Origin: Thermocrispum municipale DSM 44069
Lineage (GTDB): Bacteria > Actinomycetota > Actinomycetes > Mycobacteriales > Pseudonocardiaceae
Direction: 5' to 3'
DNA: 64,000 nt
Assembly: GCF_000427825.1 (NCBI RefSeq)
Contig: NZ_ATYT01000014.1
Span: 1-64,000 of the forward strand
Position 1 is the first letter of the stretch. The number at the start of each line of letters is the position of its first letter. The translations under genes were made by a program, and so were the position numbers. This document shows, piece by piece, positions 55,975-64,000 of the stretch. The notes under the pieces are model-generated. The model was not told where the DNA came from, made no database searches, and saw nothing but the letters and a program-made list of their open reading frames with translations.

Positions 55975-58425
55975 ATGGCAGGCAAGAACGTACGGACAAG
56001 CCGGGACGCCGTCGCTGATCCATGGGGGAGCCGCACCCCCTACGGCCAAGGGGAGACCTGGCCGGTCCGGGTCGACATGCGTCTCGATGACGGCATCTCC
56101 GTCGACGACGTCGACGTCTGGGTGCAGACCGCCTCGGTGCTGCACTCCAACGGCGACGCGATGGACATCGCGGTGGCCGGCGGGCGCATGGTCGGGGTGC
56201 GCGGGCGCGCGGTCGACCGGATCAACCACGGTCGGCTCGACGTGAAGGACCTGTTCGGTTGGCAGGCCAATGCCTCGACCGATCGCCTGACCCGTCCGCT
56301 GGTACGAAAGGACGGACGCCTTGTCGAGACCGATTGGGACACCGCGCTCGACCGCGTCGTGGCGGTCAGCCGCGAACTGCTCGATTCGCACGGCCCGACC
56401 GCGCTCGCGTTCTACACCAGCGGCCAGCTGTTCCTCGAGGAGTACTACACGCTCGCGGCGATAGCCCGTGGCGGCATCGGCACCCCACACCTGGACGGCA
56501 ACACCCGGCTGTGCACGGCGACCGCGGGCGAGGCGCTGAAGGAAAGCTTCGGCTGTGACGGCCAGCCGGGCTCCTACACCGACTTCGACCACGCCGACGT
56601 CATCGCCGCGTACGGCCACAACATCGCGGAGACGCAGAGCGTGCTGTGGTCACGGATCCTCGACCGCCGCGCCGGGCCGAATCCGCCGACGCTGCTGTGC
56701 GTCGACCCGCGCCCGACCCGGGTCGCCCGCGAAGCGGACATCCACTTGGCGCCGCTGCCGGGAACCAACATGGCGCTGATGAACGGGCTGCTGCACGAAA
56801 TCGTGGTCAACGGCTGGGTCGACGAGGACTGGATCGACCGCGCCACGGTCGGCTACGACGATCTGGTCTCGGTGGTGGCGGACTACCCGCCGGAGCGCGT
56901 CGCCGAGATCACCGGGCTGGATCCCGGCCAACTGCGCGAAGCCGCCCGCGTGCTCGGCACGGCCGAGCGCCTGGTGTCCACCGTCCTGCAAGGCTTCTAC
57001 CAGTCACATCAGGCCACCGCGGCGTCGGTCGCGGTCAACAACGTGCACCTCGTTCGCGCCATGCTCGGGCGACCGGGATGTGGCGTGTTCCAGATGAACG
57101 GCCAGCCCACCGCGCAGAACACCAGGGAATGCGGTGCCGACGGCGACATGCCCGGATTCCGTAACTGGGCGAACGAACGCCACATGGCCGAGCTCGCCGA
57201 GCTGTGGAACGTCGACCTGGCGGACATCCCGCACTCGGGCCCGCCGACCCCGGCGATGGACATCATCGCGGGCATCGAGGACGGCTCGATCCGTCAGTTG
57301 TGGGTCAGCGGGACGAACCCCGCGGTGTCGCTGCCGGAACTGGACCGGATTCGCCGGCTGCTCGGTGGCGAGGATCTGCACCTTGTCGTGCAGGACCTGT
57401 ATCTGACCGAAACCGCCGCACTGGCCGACGTCGTCCTCCCGGCAGCGGCGTGGGGCGAGAAGCTGGGCGCGTTCACCAACGCCGACCGCACGGTGCACCT
57501 GTCCGACAAGGCCGTCGAGCCTCCCGGCGAGGCGCGACCCGACCTGGAGATCTTCCTCGACTTCGCGCGCAAGATGCGGCTGGTCGACCGCGAAGGCGCG
57601 CCGTTCCCACCGTGGCACGACGCCCCGTCCGCGTTTGCCGCGTGGCAGCGGGCCAGCGCCGGCCGTCCGTGCGACTACACCGGACTGTCCTACGAGAAGC
57701 TGCGAGGCGGTAGTGGGATTCCCTGGCCGTGCGACGCCGAACATCCCGACGGAGCGGAACGCCTGCACGCCGACGGCTTCCCCGCGCATCCCGACTACTG
57801 CGAGCAGTTCGGCAAGGATCTGGTGACGGGTGAGCCGGTCAGTGAGGAGGAGTACCGGCGCTGGAACCCGCAGGGGCGGGCGATGATCAAAGCCGCGCCG
57901 TACGTCCCGCTCGAGGAGAGGCCCGACGACGTCTACCCCTTCTACCTGATCACCGGTCGCACGCTGACCCAATTCCACACGCGCACCAAGACCGGCCGAG
58001 TACGACAGCTGTCGGATTCCGCGCCGCAGGTGTGGGTGGAGATCAACGTCTCGGACGCCGTCGACCTCGACCTGACCGAGGGTGATCTGGTGCGCGTCGA
58101 GACACGCAGGGGAGAGGTACTAGCCCGGGTGCGGCCCACCGACATCCGGCGTGGGGTGCTGTTCCTGCCGTTCCACTACGGCTATTGGGATGCCGAGGCC
58201 GACGACCGGCAACGAGCCGCCAACGAGCTGACTCCGACGACGTGGGATCCCGTCTCGAAGCAGCCCTTGTTCAAAACGGGCGCGGCCGCGCTCGCGATCG
58301 TCGCGCAGGCGGAGGGATCCGTCGCCCCGGCGCCGACGCACACCGCATCCGCGCCCGCAGCGGGTTCCGTCGCGCCGACCACCGGTGGCGATCAAGCACT
58401 CGTGGTGGAGAACCCCGTCGGGTGA
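55975..58425 (+). CDS. Molybdopterin oxidoreductase of the assimilatory nitrate reductase/FdhF type, lacking the N-terminal Fe-S cysteines
   Basis: This 816-aa protein covers the molybdopterin domains, with the Mo-ligand Cys180 in TRLCTATAGEALKESFGCDG and typical SGTNPAVSLPELDRI and FYLITGRTLTQFHTRTKTGR sequences. In relatives the N-terminus binds a [4Fe-4S] cluster through C-x2-C-x3-C and LCVKG. Here those four positions are Ser54, His57, Asp61 and Asp89, in TASVLHSNGD and GRLDVKDLFGW, with the flanking residues intact. A cluster cannot form there. The C-terminal 45 residues are an Ala/Pro-rich tail. Substrate and electron partner are unknown. Confidence 0.88.
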   Translation: MAGKNVRTSRDAVADPWGSRTPYGQGETWPVRVDMRLDDGISVDDVDVWVQTASVLHSNGDAMDIAVAGGRMVGVRGRAVDRINHGRLDVKDLFGWQANASTDRLTRPLVRKDGRLVETDWDTALDRVVAVSRELLDSHGPTALAFYTSGQLFLEEYYTLAAIARGGIGTPHLDGNTRLCTATAGEALKESFGCDGQPGSYTDFDHADVIAAYGHNIAETQSVLWSRILDRRAGPNPPTLLCVDPRPTRVAREADIHLAPLPGTNMALMNGLLHEIVVNGWVDEDWIDRATVGYDDLVSVVADYPPERVAEITGLDPGQLREAARVLGTAERLVSTVLQGFYQSHQATAASVAVNNVHLVRAMLGRPGCGVFQMNGQPTAQNTRECGADGDMPGFRNWANERHMAELAELWNVDLADIPHSGPPTPAMDIIAGIEDGSIRQLWVSGTNPAVSLPELDRIRRLLGGEDLHLVVQDLYLTETAALADVVLPAAAWGEKLGAFTNADRTVHLSDKAVEPPGEARPDLEIFLDFARKMRLVDREGAPFPPWHDAPSAFAAWQRASAGRPCDYTGLSYEKLRGGSGIPWPCDAEHPDGAERLHADGFPAHPDYCEQFGKDLVTGEPVSEEEYRRWNPQGRAMIKAAPYVPLEERPDDVYPFYLITGRTLTQFHTRTKTGRVRQLSDSAPQVWVEINVSDAVDLDLTEGDLVRVETRRGEVLARVRPTDIRRGVLFLPFHYGYWDAEADDRQRAANELTPTTWDPVSKQPLFKTGAAALAIVAQAEGSVAPAPTHTASAPAAGSVAPTTGGDQALVVENPVG

Positions 58426-58426
58426 C

Positions 58427-60214
58427 TTACTCGCCGGGGGCCAGTTCCTGCGCCTTGGCGCGGATGCCTTCCATGAGCATGCGCCACGCGCCGCGATCGC
58501 CCTTGCCGAGAGCCTCCGCGGTCGCCTTGAGCTGATCCAGTCCGACGTGCGGCGGAATCGGCGGCACCTCGGGGTCGCAGACCACGTCGAGCACGACCGG
58601 GCGGTCGGCCGCCAGCGCGCGGTCCCACGCGGGTCCGAGGGCTTCCGGGGTTTCCACCCGAATGCCGTCCAACCCCATGGCGGTGGCGACGTCGGCATAG
58701 GAGACATCCGGCAGCGCCTGCGACGGCTCGAACCTCGGTTCCGCGCTGAGCGCCCGCTGCTCCCAGGTCACCTGGTTCAAGTCGTTGTTGTGCAGCACGC
58801 AGACCGCGAACCGCCGATCCGGCCACAAGTGGTGGTAGTGCCGCACGGTCAGCAGCTCCGCCATGCCGTTCATCTGCATGGCGCCGTCGCCGACCAGCGC
58901 GACCACGGGTCGGTGCGGGTCGGCGAACTTCGCGCCGATGGCGTACGGCACGCCGCAACCCATCGAGGCCAGCGTGCCGGACAGCGAACAGCGCACCTGG
59001 CCGCGGATCTGCAGCTGCCGGGCGTACCAGTTGGCCACCGATCCGGAATCCGCGGTGACGACGGCATTGTCCGGCAGGCGAACGGACAGCTCCCACACGA
59101 TCCGCATCGGGTTGACCGGGTTGGCGTCCAGCATCGCCTGCTGCTCGGCCACCGTGTGCCAATCCGCCACGATCTCGCGTACCCACTCGCCCCACGACGG
59201 GTCACCGGCGGAATCCAGCAGGGGAAGGAGCGCGCGCAATGTGGCGGTCGCGTCGCCGACCAGGGGCACTTCGACGGGGTACCGCATGCCGATGGAGCCG
59301 CCGTCGATGTCGATCTGCACCGCGCGCGCCTGGCCGTACTCCGGCAAGAACTGCGAGTACGGGAAGTTCGAGCCGACGATGAGCAGCGTGTCGCACTCGG
59401 TCATCAGCTGCCAGCTGGCGCGCGTGCCGAGCAGGCCGATCGAGCCGGTCACGTACGGCAGGTCGTCCGGAAGCACGTCCTTGCCGAGCAGCGCCTTGCT
59501 CACCCCGGCACCCAGCAGCTCGGCCACTCGGCGGATCTCGTCGCCCGCGCCGCGGGCACCCTGCCCGACGAGGATCGCCGGGCGGGATCCGGCGTTGAGA
59601 ACCTCGGCGGCCGCGGCGAGCTGTGCTCGGTCGGGGATCGACGTCGTCCGGAGCGGTGCGGGCGGACTGGACGGTACGTGCTTGAACTCGTGCGCCGGCG
59701 CGCGGTACGGCAGGTCCTGGACGTCCGCGGGAATGATCAACGCGGTGACCGTGCGCCGGGTTTGCGCGGTGCGCATGGCCCGGTCGAGCGCGTTCGGCAG
59801 CTGCTCGGCGGCGTTGACCTCGACCAGGTACTCGTGCGCGACGTCCTTGAACAGCGCCTGCAAGTCGATCTCTTGTTGGTAGCTGCCGCCCATCGCGGTC
59901 CTGGCCGTCTGGCCGACGATCGCGACGACCGGGACGTGGTCGAGCTTGGCGTCGTACAGGCCGTTGAGCAGGTGCACCGCGCCCGGGCCGGATGTCGCCA
60001 GGCACACCGCGGGCTGTCCGCTGAACTTCGCCCGCCCGACCGCTGCCAGTGCGGCGGTCTCCTCGTGGCGGGTCTGCACGAACCGCGGGCGGTTACCCGC
60101 GCGACCCAGTGCGGCGAGGATGCCGTTGATGCCGTCGCCGGAATAGCCGAAAAGCTGGGCGACCCCCCATTCCTGCAGGCGCGCTACCAGGTGATCAGCG
60201 ACCGTGATGCTCAT
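58427..60214 (-). CDS. Pyruvate oxidase/dehydrogenase (PoxB-like) TPP enzyme
   Basis: This 595-aa protein has the TPP-enzyme pattern with FGYSGDGINGILAALGRAGN at the N-terminus, catalytic Glu in QTRHEETAALAAVG, and the cofactor motif VALVGDGAMQMNGMAELLTV with the following LHNNDLNQVTWEQR. The N-terminal GYSGDGING and the length match the pyruvate-oxidase/quinone dehydrogenase branch. It is monocistronic here, convergent with the molybdoenzyme gene (stops only two bases apart), and followed by a small basic protein of its own strand upstream. Confidence 0.88.
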   Translation of the reverse strand: MSITVADHLVARLQEWGVAQLFGYSGDGINGILAALGRAGNRPRFVQTRHEETAALAAVGRAKFSGQPAVCLATSGPGAVHLLNGLYDAKLDHVPVVAIVGQTARTAMGGSYQQEIDLQALFKDVAHEYLVEVNAAEQLPNALDRAMRTAQTRRTVTALIIPADVQDLPYRAPAHEFKHVPSSPPAPLRTTSIPDRAQLAAAAEVLNAGSRPAILVGQGARGAGDEIRRVAELLGAGVSKALLGKDVLPDDLPYVTGSIGLLGTRASWQLMTECDTLLIVGSNFPYSQFLPEYGQARAVQIDIDGGSIGMRYPVEVPLVGDATATLRALLPLLDSAGDPSWGEWVREIVADWHTVAEQQAMLDANPVNPMRIVWELSVRLPDNAVVTADSGSVANWYARQLQIRGQVRCSLSGTLASMGCGVPYAIGAKFADPHRPVVALVGDGAMQMNGMAELLTVRHYHHLWPDRRFAVCVLHNNDLNQVTWEQRALSAEPRFEPSQALPDVSYADVATAMGLDGIRVETPEALGPAWDRALAADRPVVLDVVCDPEVPPIPPHVGLDQLKATAEALGKGDRGAWRMLMEGIRAKAQELAPGE

Positions 60215-60232
60215 GTCCTGCGACGGACCGGG

Positions 60233-60424
60233 TTACGCCGGACGCCGGTGGATGGTGTTCTTGCTCAGAATCGCTTCCAGCGTGTGTGGTGTGCACTTGT
60301 GGGCCTGCACCGGCCGGAGCTGGGCATCGGGTCGGGACGCCATCAGCGCGGCTTTCTTGGCGCGCGTCCGGATCTTCGCCGCGGTGAGCCGCTGGCTGGC
60401 TTTCCGACCAAAGTGCTTGAGCAT
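60233..60424 (-). CDS. Small basic hypothetical protein
   Basis: This 63-aa, very basic protein (MLKHFGRKASQRLTAAKIRT start, many Lys/Arg and one Cys) has GGAGG six bases before its ATG, which supports a real gene. It lies just upstream of the PoxB-like gene on the same strand. The family is not recognised. The charge suggests nucleic-acid binding. Confidence 0.55.
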   Translation of the reverse strand: MLKHFGRKASQRLTAAKIRTRAKKAALMASRPDAQLRPVQAHKCTPHTLEAILSKNTIHRRPA

Positions 60425-60544
60425 CACTACCTCCTCGACCCCGACCTGACAAACGGCTACCCAGCCAAGACGCCGAGCTAACCCTGGCTGTGTGAGCGCG
60501 GGACGCGCGCGATTCACCGCGGTGGTCTCCGGGTAGACGCCCTC

Positions 60545-60993
60545 ATGTCATCGATCGACGCACGTTGGCGCGCGCTGGGCGGGGACATGGGGCACATCGC
60601 GGAGCTGACCGACCTCGTCCGGATTCTCGACCTCGGCGTGCCGGCCTACTTGCGGTATTCGGCCGGCCCTGAGTCCGATGCCGAGCACCCCAGCCAGGAC
60701 CACGAGAGCGGTCTGCTCATGCGGGGGTGTCCGCGAACTCGCTGCGGCCACCCAAGTGGCGGACGCTGCCACCGATCGACTGGGTGGCCAGGCGGATCTG
60801 TCAGTACTTGCGGGAACTGCGAGAAGGAGCGCATCCGTGGATCCTCACCGGGAAACAGATCGACTTCGGGCCGGACGACGACCCGTTGCTGGTCGAGATC
60901 CAGCCGATCGCCTGGCTGGACTCCAGCGTGCTGGCGCAAGCCCACGAGCACTGTCGACGCGAACTCGACGCCGGCCGGCAAACGCATCGATGA
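60545..60993 (+). pseudogene. DUF6098-like gene with a frameshift in a G-run
   Basis: From ATG 60545 the protein reads MSSIDARWRALGGDMGHIAE and on to QDHESGLLM. The natural continuation, VSANSLRPPKWRTLPPIDWV with WILTGKQIDFGPDDDPLL, is in another frame. One additional G in the run near 60722-60726 would join both parts into one protein of about 149 aa. The sequence pattern (YLRYSAGPESD, SGLLM, RPPKW) is that of DUF6098. The stop overlaps the next ATG (ATGA). It is a recent pseudogene or an assembly error. Confidence 0.65.
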
Positions 60994-62090
60994 CGCACAC
61001 CGTCGGAGTGGAGGAAGAATTCCTCGTCGTCGACCCCTTCTCCGGGCACCCGGTTCCGCGCGCCGCGGACCTCATCGGTGACGCCGAGGAGAACCAGGAT
61101 GGCTCGAGCCTGGAGTACGAACTGTCCACCGCGCAGGTGGAGACCGCCACCGGCGTATGCACGTCACTTGCGGATGTCAGAACGCAGCTGATGAACCTGC
61201 GGGGGGATCTGGCGGCTCGGGCAGACGCGGTCGGTGTGGGGTTGCAGTCGGCGGGTGTGCCGGTGGTGGACGCTGCCGCGCCGTTGACGCCAGGGGAGCG
61301 GTTCGAGCGCATGGGACTGACCTACGGGCTGGTGCTCGGTGAGTACCGGTGTTGCGCGTGCCAGGTCCATGTCGGCGTGCCGGACAAGCAGGCGGCCGTC
61401 GCGGTGGTCGATCGGGTGCGGCGGTGGCTTCCGACGCTGCTGGCGATCTCGGTGAATTCGCCGCTGGCCGACGGCCAGGACACCGGGTACGGCAGCTGGC
61501 GCATGGTGCTGCAGAGCAGGCTGCCAGGCAGCGGTGTGCCACCGAAGTTCGGCTCGGTCGACAACTACGACCGGGTGCTGGCCACGCTGGTCGACGCCGG
61601 AGTGTTGATCGACGAGCGGATGACCTTCTGGGTGGTGCGCCCGTCACCGACCCAGCCGACCGTCGAGTTCCGGGTGGCCGACGCCGCCCCGGACGTCGAG
61701 GGATCCTTGCTGCAAGCCGCGTTGTCGCGAGCGCTGGTCCGCCAGGAGCTGGACGACATGGCCGCAGGCATACCGGCCGCCGACTGTTCCGACACCGTGG
61801 CGGCGGCCGCGTTGTGGGCTGCTTCGCGCTACGGCCTGACCGGGCCCGCCATCGACCCGGTCAGCGGCAAGCAGACGCTGGGGATCGTGCTGCTCGCCGA
61901 CCTGCTCGATCACGTCCGGCCTGCGCTGGCCGCGGCCGGCGATCTCGAACAGGTTCGGCTGCTGGTCGATCGTCTGTTAGCCATGGGCACCGGCGCCGAG
62001 CGCCAGCGTCGGGCGGCGGAGCACGGCATGTCGGCGGTGCTGGACACGGTCGCGATTACCGCGGCCGTCCAGCGGGAAGCCCCGGCATGA
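60990..62090 (+). CDS. YbdK-type glutamate-cysteine ligase-like carboxylate-amine ligase
   Basis: This 366-aa protein starts MTHTVGVEEEFLVVDPFSGH, the GCS2/YbdK signature, with EYELSTAQVETATGVCTSLA, CQVHVGVPDKQAAVAV and PTVEFRVADAAPDVEGSLLQ. These are ATP-grasp-like residues of the weak glutamate-cysteine ligases. The ATGA overlap with the DUF6098 gene and with the iron enzyme downstream shows one transcript. It may make a gamma-glutamyl compound. True glutathione synthesis is unlikely in actinomycetes. Confidence 0.88.
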   Translation: MTHTVGVEEEFLVVDPFSGHPVPRAADLIGDAEENQDGSSLEYELSTAQVETATGVCTSLADVRTQLMNLRGDLAARADAVGVGLQSAGVPVVDAAAPLTPGERFERMGLTYGLVLGEYRCCACQVHVGVPDKQAAVAVVDRVRRWLPTLLAISVNSPLADGQDTGYGSWRMVLQSRLPGSGVPPKFGSVDNYDRVLATLVDAGVLIDERMTFWVVRPSPTQPTVEFRVADAAPDVEGSLLQAALSRALVRQELDDMAAGIPAADCSDTVAAAALWAASRYGLTGPAIDPVSGKQTLGIVLLADLLDHVRPALAAAGDLEQVRLLVDRLLAMGTGAERQRRAAEHGMSAVLDTVAITAAVQREAPA

Positions 62091-63073
62091 CATCTGCTGG
62101 AGGTGCGATGCAACCGACTGTGCCCGCTGCGCGTGGAGAGGTCTCCGCGGCACTCATCGAGGCGCTCACGTCCGACGGTCACCTGCCGGTGGTCCTCGCG
62201 GATATGGATCCGTACGGCGAGGACCTGCACCTTGCGCTGCACGTGTGCTACGAGCTGCACTACCGCGGCTTCGCCGGGGTCAGCGACGACTGGGAGTGGG
62301 ACCCCGGACTGCTGTCCGTTCGGCGTGATCTCGAGCGTCAGTTCCTCGAGGCATTGCGCCGCGACGTGGGCGGCGGAACCGATGTGGCCGGGGAATTCGA
62401 CGAGCTGCTCGTGCTGCCCGCCGACGGCGAAGGGCTGTCCGGGTACTTGGCTCAGGAAGCGGAGAGATGGCAGCTCGAGGAGTACTTCGCGCTGCGCTCG
62501 ATCTACCACCTGAAGGAAGCCGACCCGCACGTGTGGGTCATCCCGCGGCTGCAGGGACAGCCGAAGGCCGCACTGGTCGCGGTGGAGTACGACGAGTTCG
62601 GCGGGGGCCGGGCGGAGAACCTGCACGCCAAGCTGTACGCGGATCTGCTCGACGGAGCGGGCCTGAGTTCGGAGTATCTGCACTACCAGGACCAAGCGCC
62701 CGCGGCCATGCTCGCCGTGGTCAACCTGATGTCGATGTTCGGACTGCATCGCTCGCTGCGGGGAGCGTTGGTGGGCCATTTCGCCGCGGCGGAGATCAGC
62801 ACGGCGCCCTCGGCGAAGAACATCGTCACCGCTCTGCAGCGTTTCGACGCCGACGAGCGGTGCGTGCGCTTCTACACCGAGCACATCGAGGCTGACGCGG
62901 TGCACGAGCAGGTCATGCGCCACGACGTGGTCGATGCGTTGCTGAAGGACGAGCCGGACCTGGCCGCCGACGTCGTGCTCGGTATTCAGGCAACGGAGCT
63001 TGTCGAGGCCCGCTTCGGCGAGCACGTCCTGCAAGCCTGGCGAGCGGGCGAGTCCGCGCTGTTGCCGACGTGA
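62087..63073 (+). CDS. Iron-containing redox enzyme, haem-oxygenase-like fold
   Basis: This 328-aa, helical protein (from ATG 62087, or 321 aa from ATG 62108, which has GGAGG close upstream) contains the metal-binding pattern of haem-oxygenase-like diiron proteins: CYELHYRGFAGVSDDWEWDP, AEYFALRSIYHLKEADPH-like acidic/His sequences, FGLHRSLRGALVGHFAAAEI, and EHIEADAVHEQVMRHDVVDA. The two ExxxH-type helices near the C-terminus would bind iron. The neighbour set with a CDGSH protein and a methyltransferase is recurrent in actinobacteria. The substrate is unknown. Confidence 0.82.
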   Translation: MTSAGGAMQPTVPAARGEVSAALIEALTSDGHLPVVLADMDPYGEDLHLALHVCYELHYRGFAGVSDDWEWDPGLLSVRRDLERQFLEALRRDVGGGTDVAGEFDELLVLPADGEGLSGYLAQEAERWQLEEYFALRSIYHLKEADPHVWVIPRLQGQPKAALVAVEYDEFGGGRAENLHAKLYADLLDGAGLSSEYLHYQDQAPAAMLAVVNLMSMFGLHRSLRGALVGHFAAAEISTAPSAKNIVTALQRFDADERCVRFYTEHIEADAVHEQVMRHDVVDALLKDEPDLAADVVLGIQATELVEARFGEHVLQAWRAGESALLPT

Positions 63074-63174
63074 CTTGCTGATCGGGGCGGCACTGCTGGC
63101 CCTCTGTCCAGGATGGTCAGCGGTGCTGCTCGCCGACTTCGGGGCCGGAGCGGCGTTGCTGGACCCGGCGTGGC

Positions 63175-63384
63175 CTACTGCTTTCGGGTGTGGCGACGTT
63201 TGCGCCGGTGGCTGGTGTCGCACAGCGGATAGGTCTTGCTGCGGCCACAGCCACAGATCGCGACGACGAAGCGGTCCGAGCGGACCACCTCGCCCTCGTG
63301 ATCTTCGATCTCGACCGGCCCCTCGACCAGCATCGGCCCGCCCCTGCTGACTCTGATCCGGCGTCGCAGCTCATCGTTGCGCAC
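63175..63384 (-). CDS. CDGSH-type [2Fe-2S] protein
   Basis: This 69-aa protein holds the CDGSH signature CGCGRSKTYPLCDTSHRRK: three Cys and one His that ligate a [2Fe-2S] cluster. It is transcribed from the methyltransferase operon (14-base overlap with the upstream gene) and converges on the iron-enzyme gene. It likely transfers electrons or clusters to that enzyme. The Arg/Lys-rich tail (RRKRRHTRKQ) is unusual. Confidence 0.85.
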   Translation of the reverse strand: MRNDELRRRIRVSRGGPMLVEGPVEIEDHEGEVVRSDRFVVAICGCGRSKTYPLCDTSHRRKRRHTRKQ

Positions 63385-64000
63385 GGATGACCACCAATTC
63401 TTCGCTCCGCTGACCAGGTTCGATCAAGTCCCGGCGTTCCAGCCATTTGGCCCGGCCACGCAGCACGGGGCCGAACGGCAGGGTGCGTCGCTCCACGATG
63501 TCGGCGTCGAGGCCGGCTTCGCGCAGCATCCGGACACTCACTTCGGGGTGGCTCAGCACCGACTGCACCAGGAGCAGAAAGCCTTGCGGGCGGAGCAGTC
63601 GATTCACCGACGAACACAACGGGTCCAATATTTCCCGGCCGTCGACGCCCGCATCCCACGCGCGCGCCGCGCCGGAGGCCTGCGCGAGCATGCTCGGTAC
63701 GTACGGGGGATTGGACAGCACCACGTTGTACTGCTGATTGCGCAGATTCCGGATGTCGCCGCGGCGCACGCGCAGTGGCACGCGGTGCCTGCGGGCGTTC
63801 AACCAGGCCGCTGCGATGGCTTTGGCCGAGACGTCGAGCCCGGTCGCGGACCGGGCCCCGGATTGCAGCGCCGCGATGGCCAGCGCTCCGGTGCCGGTGC
63901 CGACGTCCAGTACGTCCGCATCCCGCACCCCGGCGGTGGCCACCGCTTCGGCAAGCATCCAGGTGTCGTTCTGTGGTCGATAAACCCCCGGCGGGGCGAT
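63371..64000 (-). CDS. HemK2/MTQ2-like methyltransferase, N-terminus cut by the window end
   Basis: The frame is open at base 64000 (VYRPQNDTWMLAEAVATAGV). It carries motif I VLDVGTGTGALAIAALQSG and the HemK catalytic motif NVVLSNPPYVPS, then GVDGREILDPLCSSVNRLLR. HemK-type enzymes methylate the glutamine of release factors. The short N-terminus (PPGVYRPQNDTW) is typical of the HemK2 branch. At least 209 residues are present and only a few are missing. Confidence 0.85.
   Translation of the reverse strand: MAPPGVYRPQNDTWMLAEAVATAGVRDADVLDVGTGTGALAIAALQSGARSATGLDVSAKAIAAAWLNARRHRVPLRVRRGDIRNLRNQQYNVVLSNPPYVPSMLAQASGAARAWDAGVDGREILDPLCSSVNRLLRPQGFLLLVQSVLSHPEVSVRMLREAGLDADIVERRTLPFGPVLRGRAKWLERRDLIEPGQRSEELVVIRAQR

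Overview
The window is chromosomal or integrated DNA of a high-GC actinomycete. GC-rich codon use, XRE/DUF397 regulator pairs, ESX-type secretion substrates, tandem TetR regulators, DUF2637 transfer genes and many ATGA/TGATG gene overlaps fit Pseudonocardiaceae (an Amycolatopsis-like genus). That placement is an inference from style, not from a marker gene.

Left edge (1-3325). A transposase OrfA fragment runs off the left end. Two identical 38-bp copies of the 3' part of a tRNA-Arg(TCT)-like gene (413-450 and 3288-3325) bracket about 2.9 kb. That segment holds a four-gene operon of small proteins, a terminator, an XRE/DUF5753 regulator with its DUF397 partner, and a doubly frameshifted lipoprotein gene. 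It has att-site geometry but no integrase.

Defence array (3649-23663). Six tightly coupled plus-strand genes encode a Ser/Thr kinase fused to a YprA/MrfA-family helicase with DUF1998 and a Vsr-like C-terminus (2,072 aa), a DrmD-like SNF2 helicase, an Eco57I/DrmMI-like adenine methyltransferase, McrB, McrC, and a UvrD helicase with a RelE-like N-terminus. A convergent HsdM-like methyltransferase follows. The set resembles DISARM, Druantia and the recently proposed ARMADA systems, but the kinase fusion and the built-in McrBC are distinctive. This is the most interesting part of the window.

Accessory junction (23787-26460). A TetR/FAD-monooxygenase pair shares a clear operator. An HxlR regulator is joined at about 26010 to a truncated DUF2637 (SpdB-like) gene and a 57-aa ORF, the remains of an actinomycete integrative/conjugative element.

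Small biosynthetic operon (26602-32301, minus). Coupled genes encode a DoxX-like membrane protein, a PrnB-like haem enzyme, a PhzS-like flavin monooxygenase, a type I PKS ketosynthase whose AT domain is missing, a KAS III enzyme and an acyl carrier protein. No known pathway with this combination is evident to me.

Metabolism and transport (32733-50838). A His-rich CopB-type copper ATPase lies behind a CsoR-like operator. A divergent MFS/ArsR pair shares a perfect 37-bp palindrome. An acyl-CoA ligase, a secreted hydrolase and a 35-bp tandem repeat follow. A long minus-strand catabolic block (GntR, ALDH, TPP enzyme, ABC transporter, aconitase-like large and small subunits, enoyl-CoA hydratase, tandem TetR) suggests uptake and degradation of an organic acid.

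Right end (51111-64000). This holds a frameshifted pseudogene, a DUF4328 membrane protein, an ESX-type small protein with a WXG/NlpC-like hydrolase, a DUF2243/CtaG pair, a molybdopterin oxidoreductase that has lost all four [4Fe-4S] cysteines, a pyruvate-oxidase-like TPP enzyme, a frameshifted DUF6098 gene, a YbdK-type ligase, a haem-oxygenase-fold iron enzyme, a CDGSH protein and a HemK2-like methyltransferase cut by the window end.
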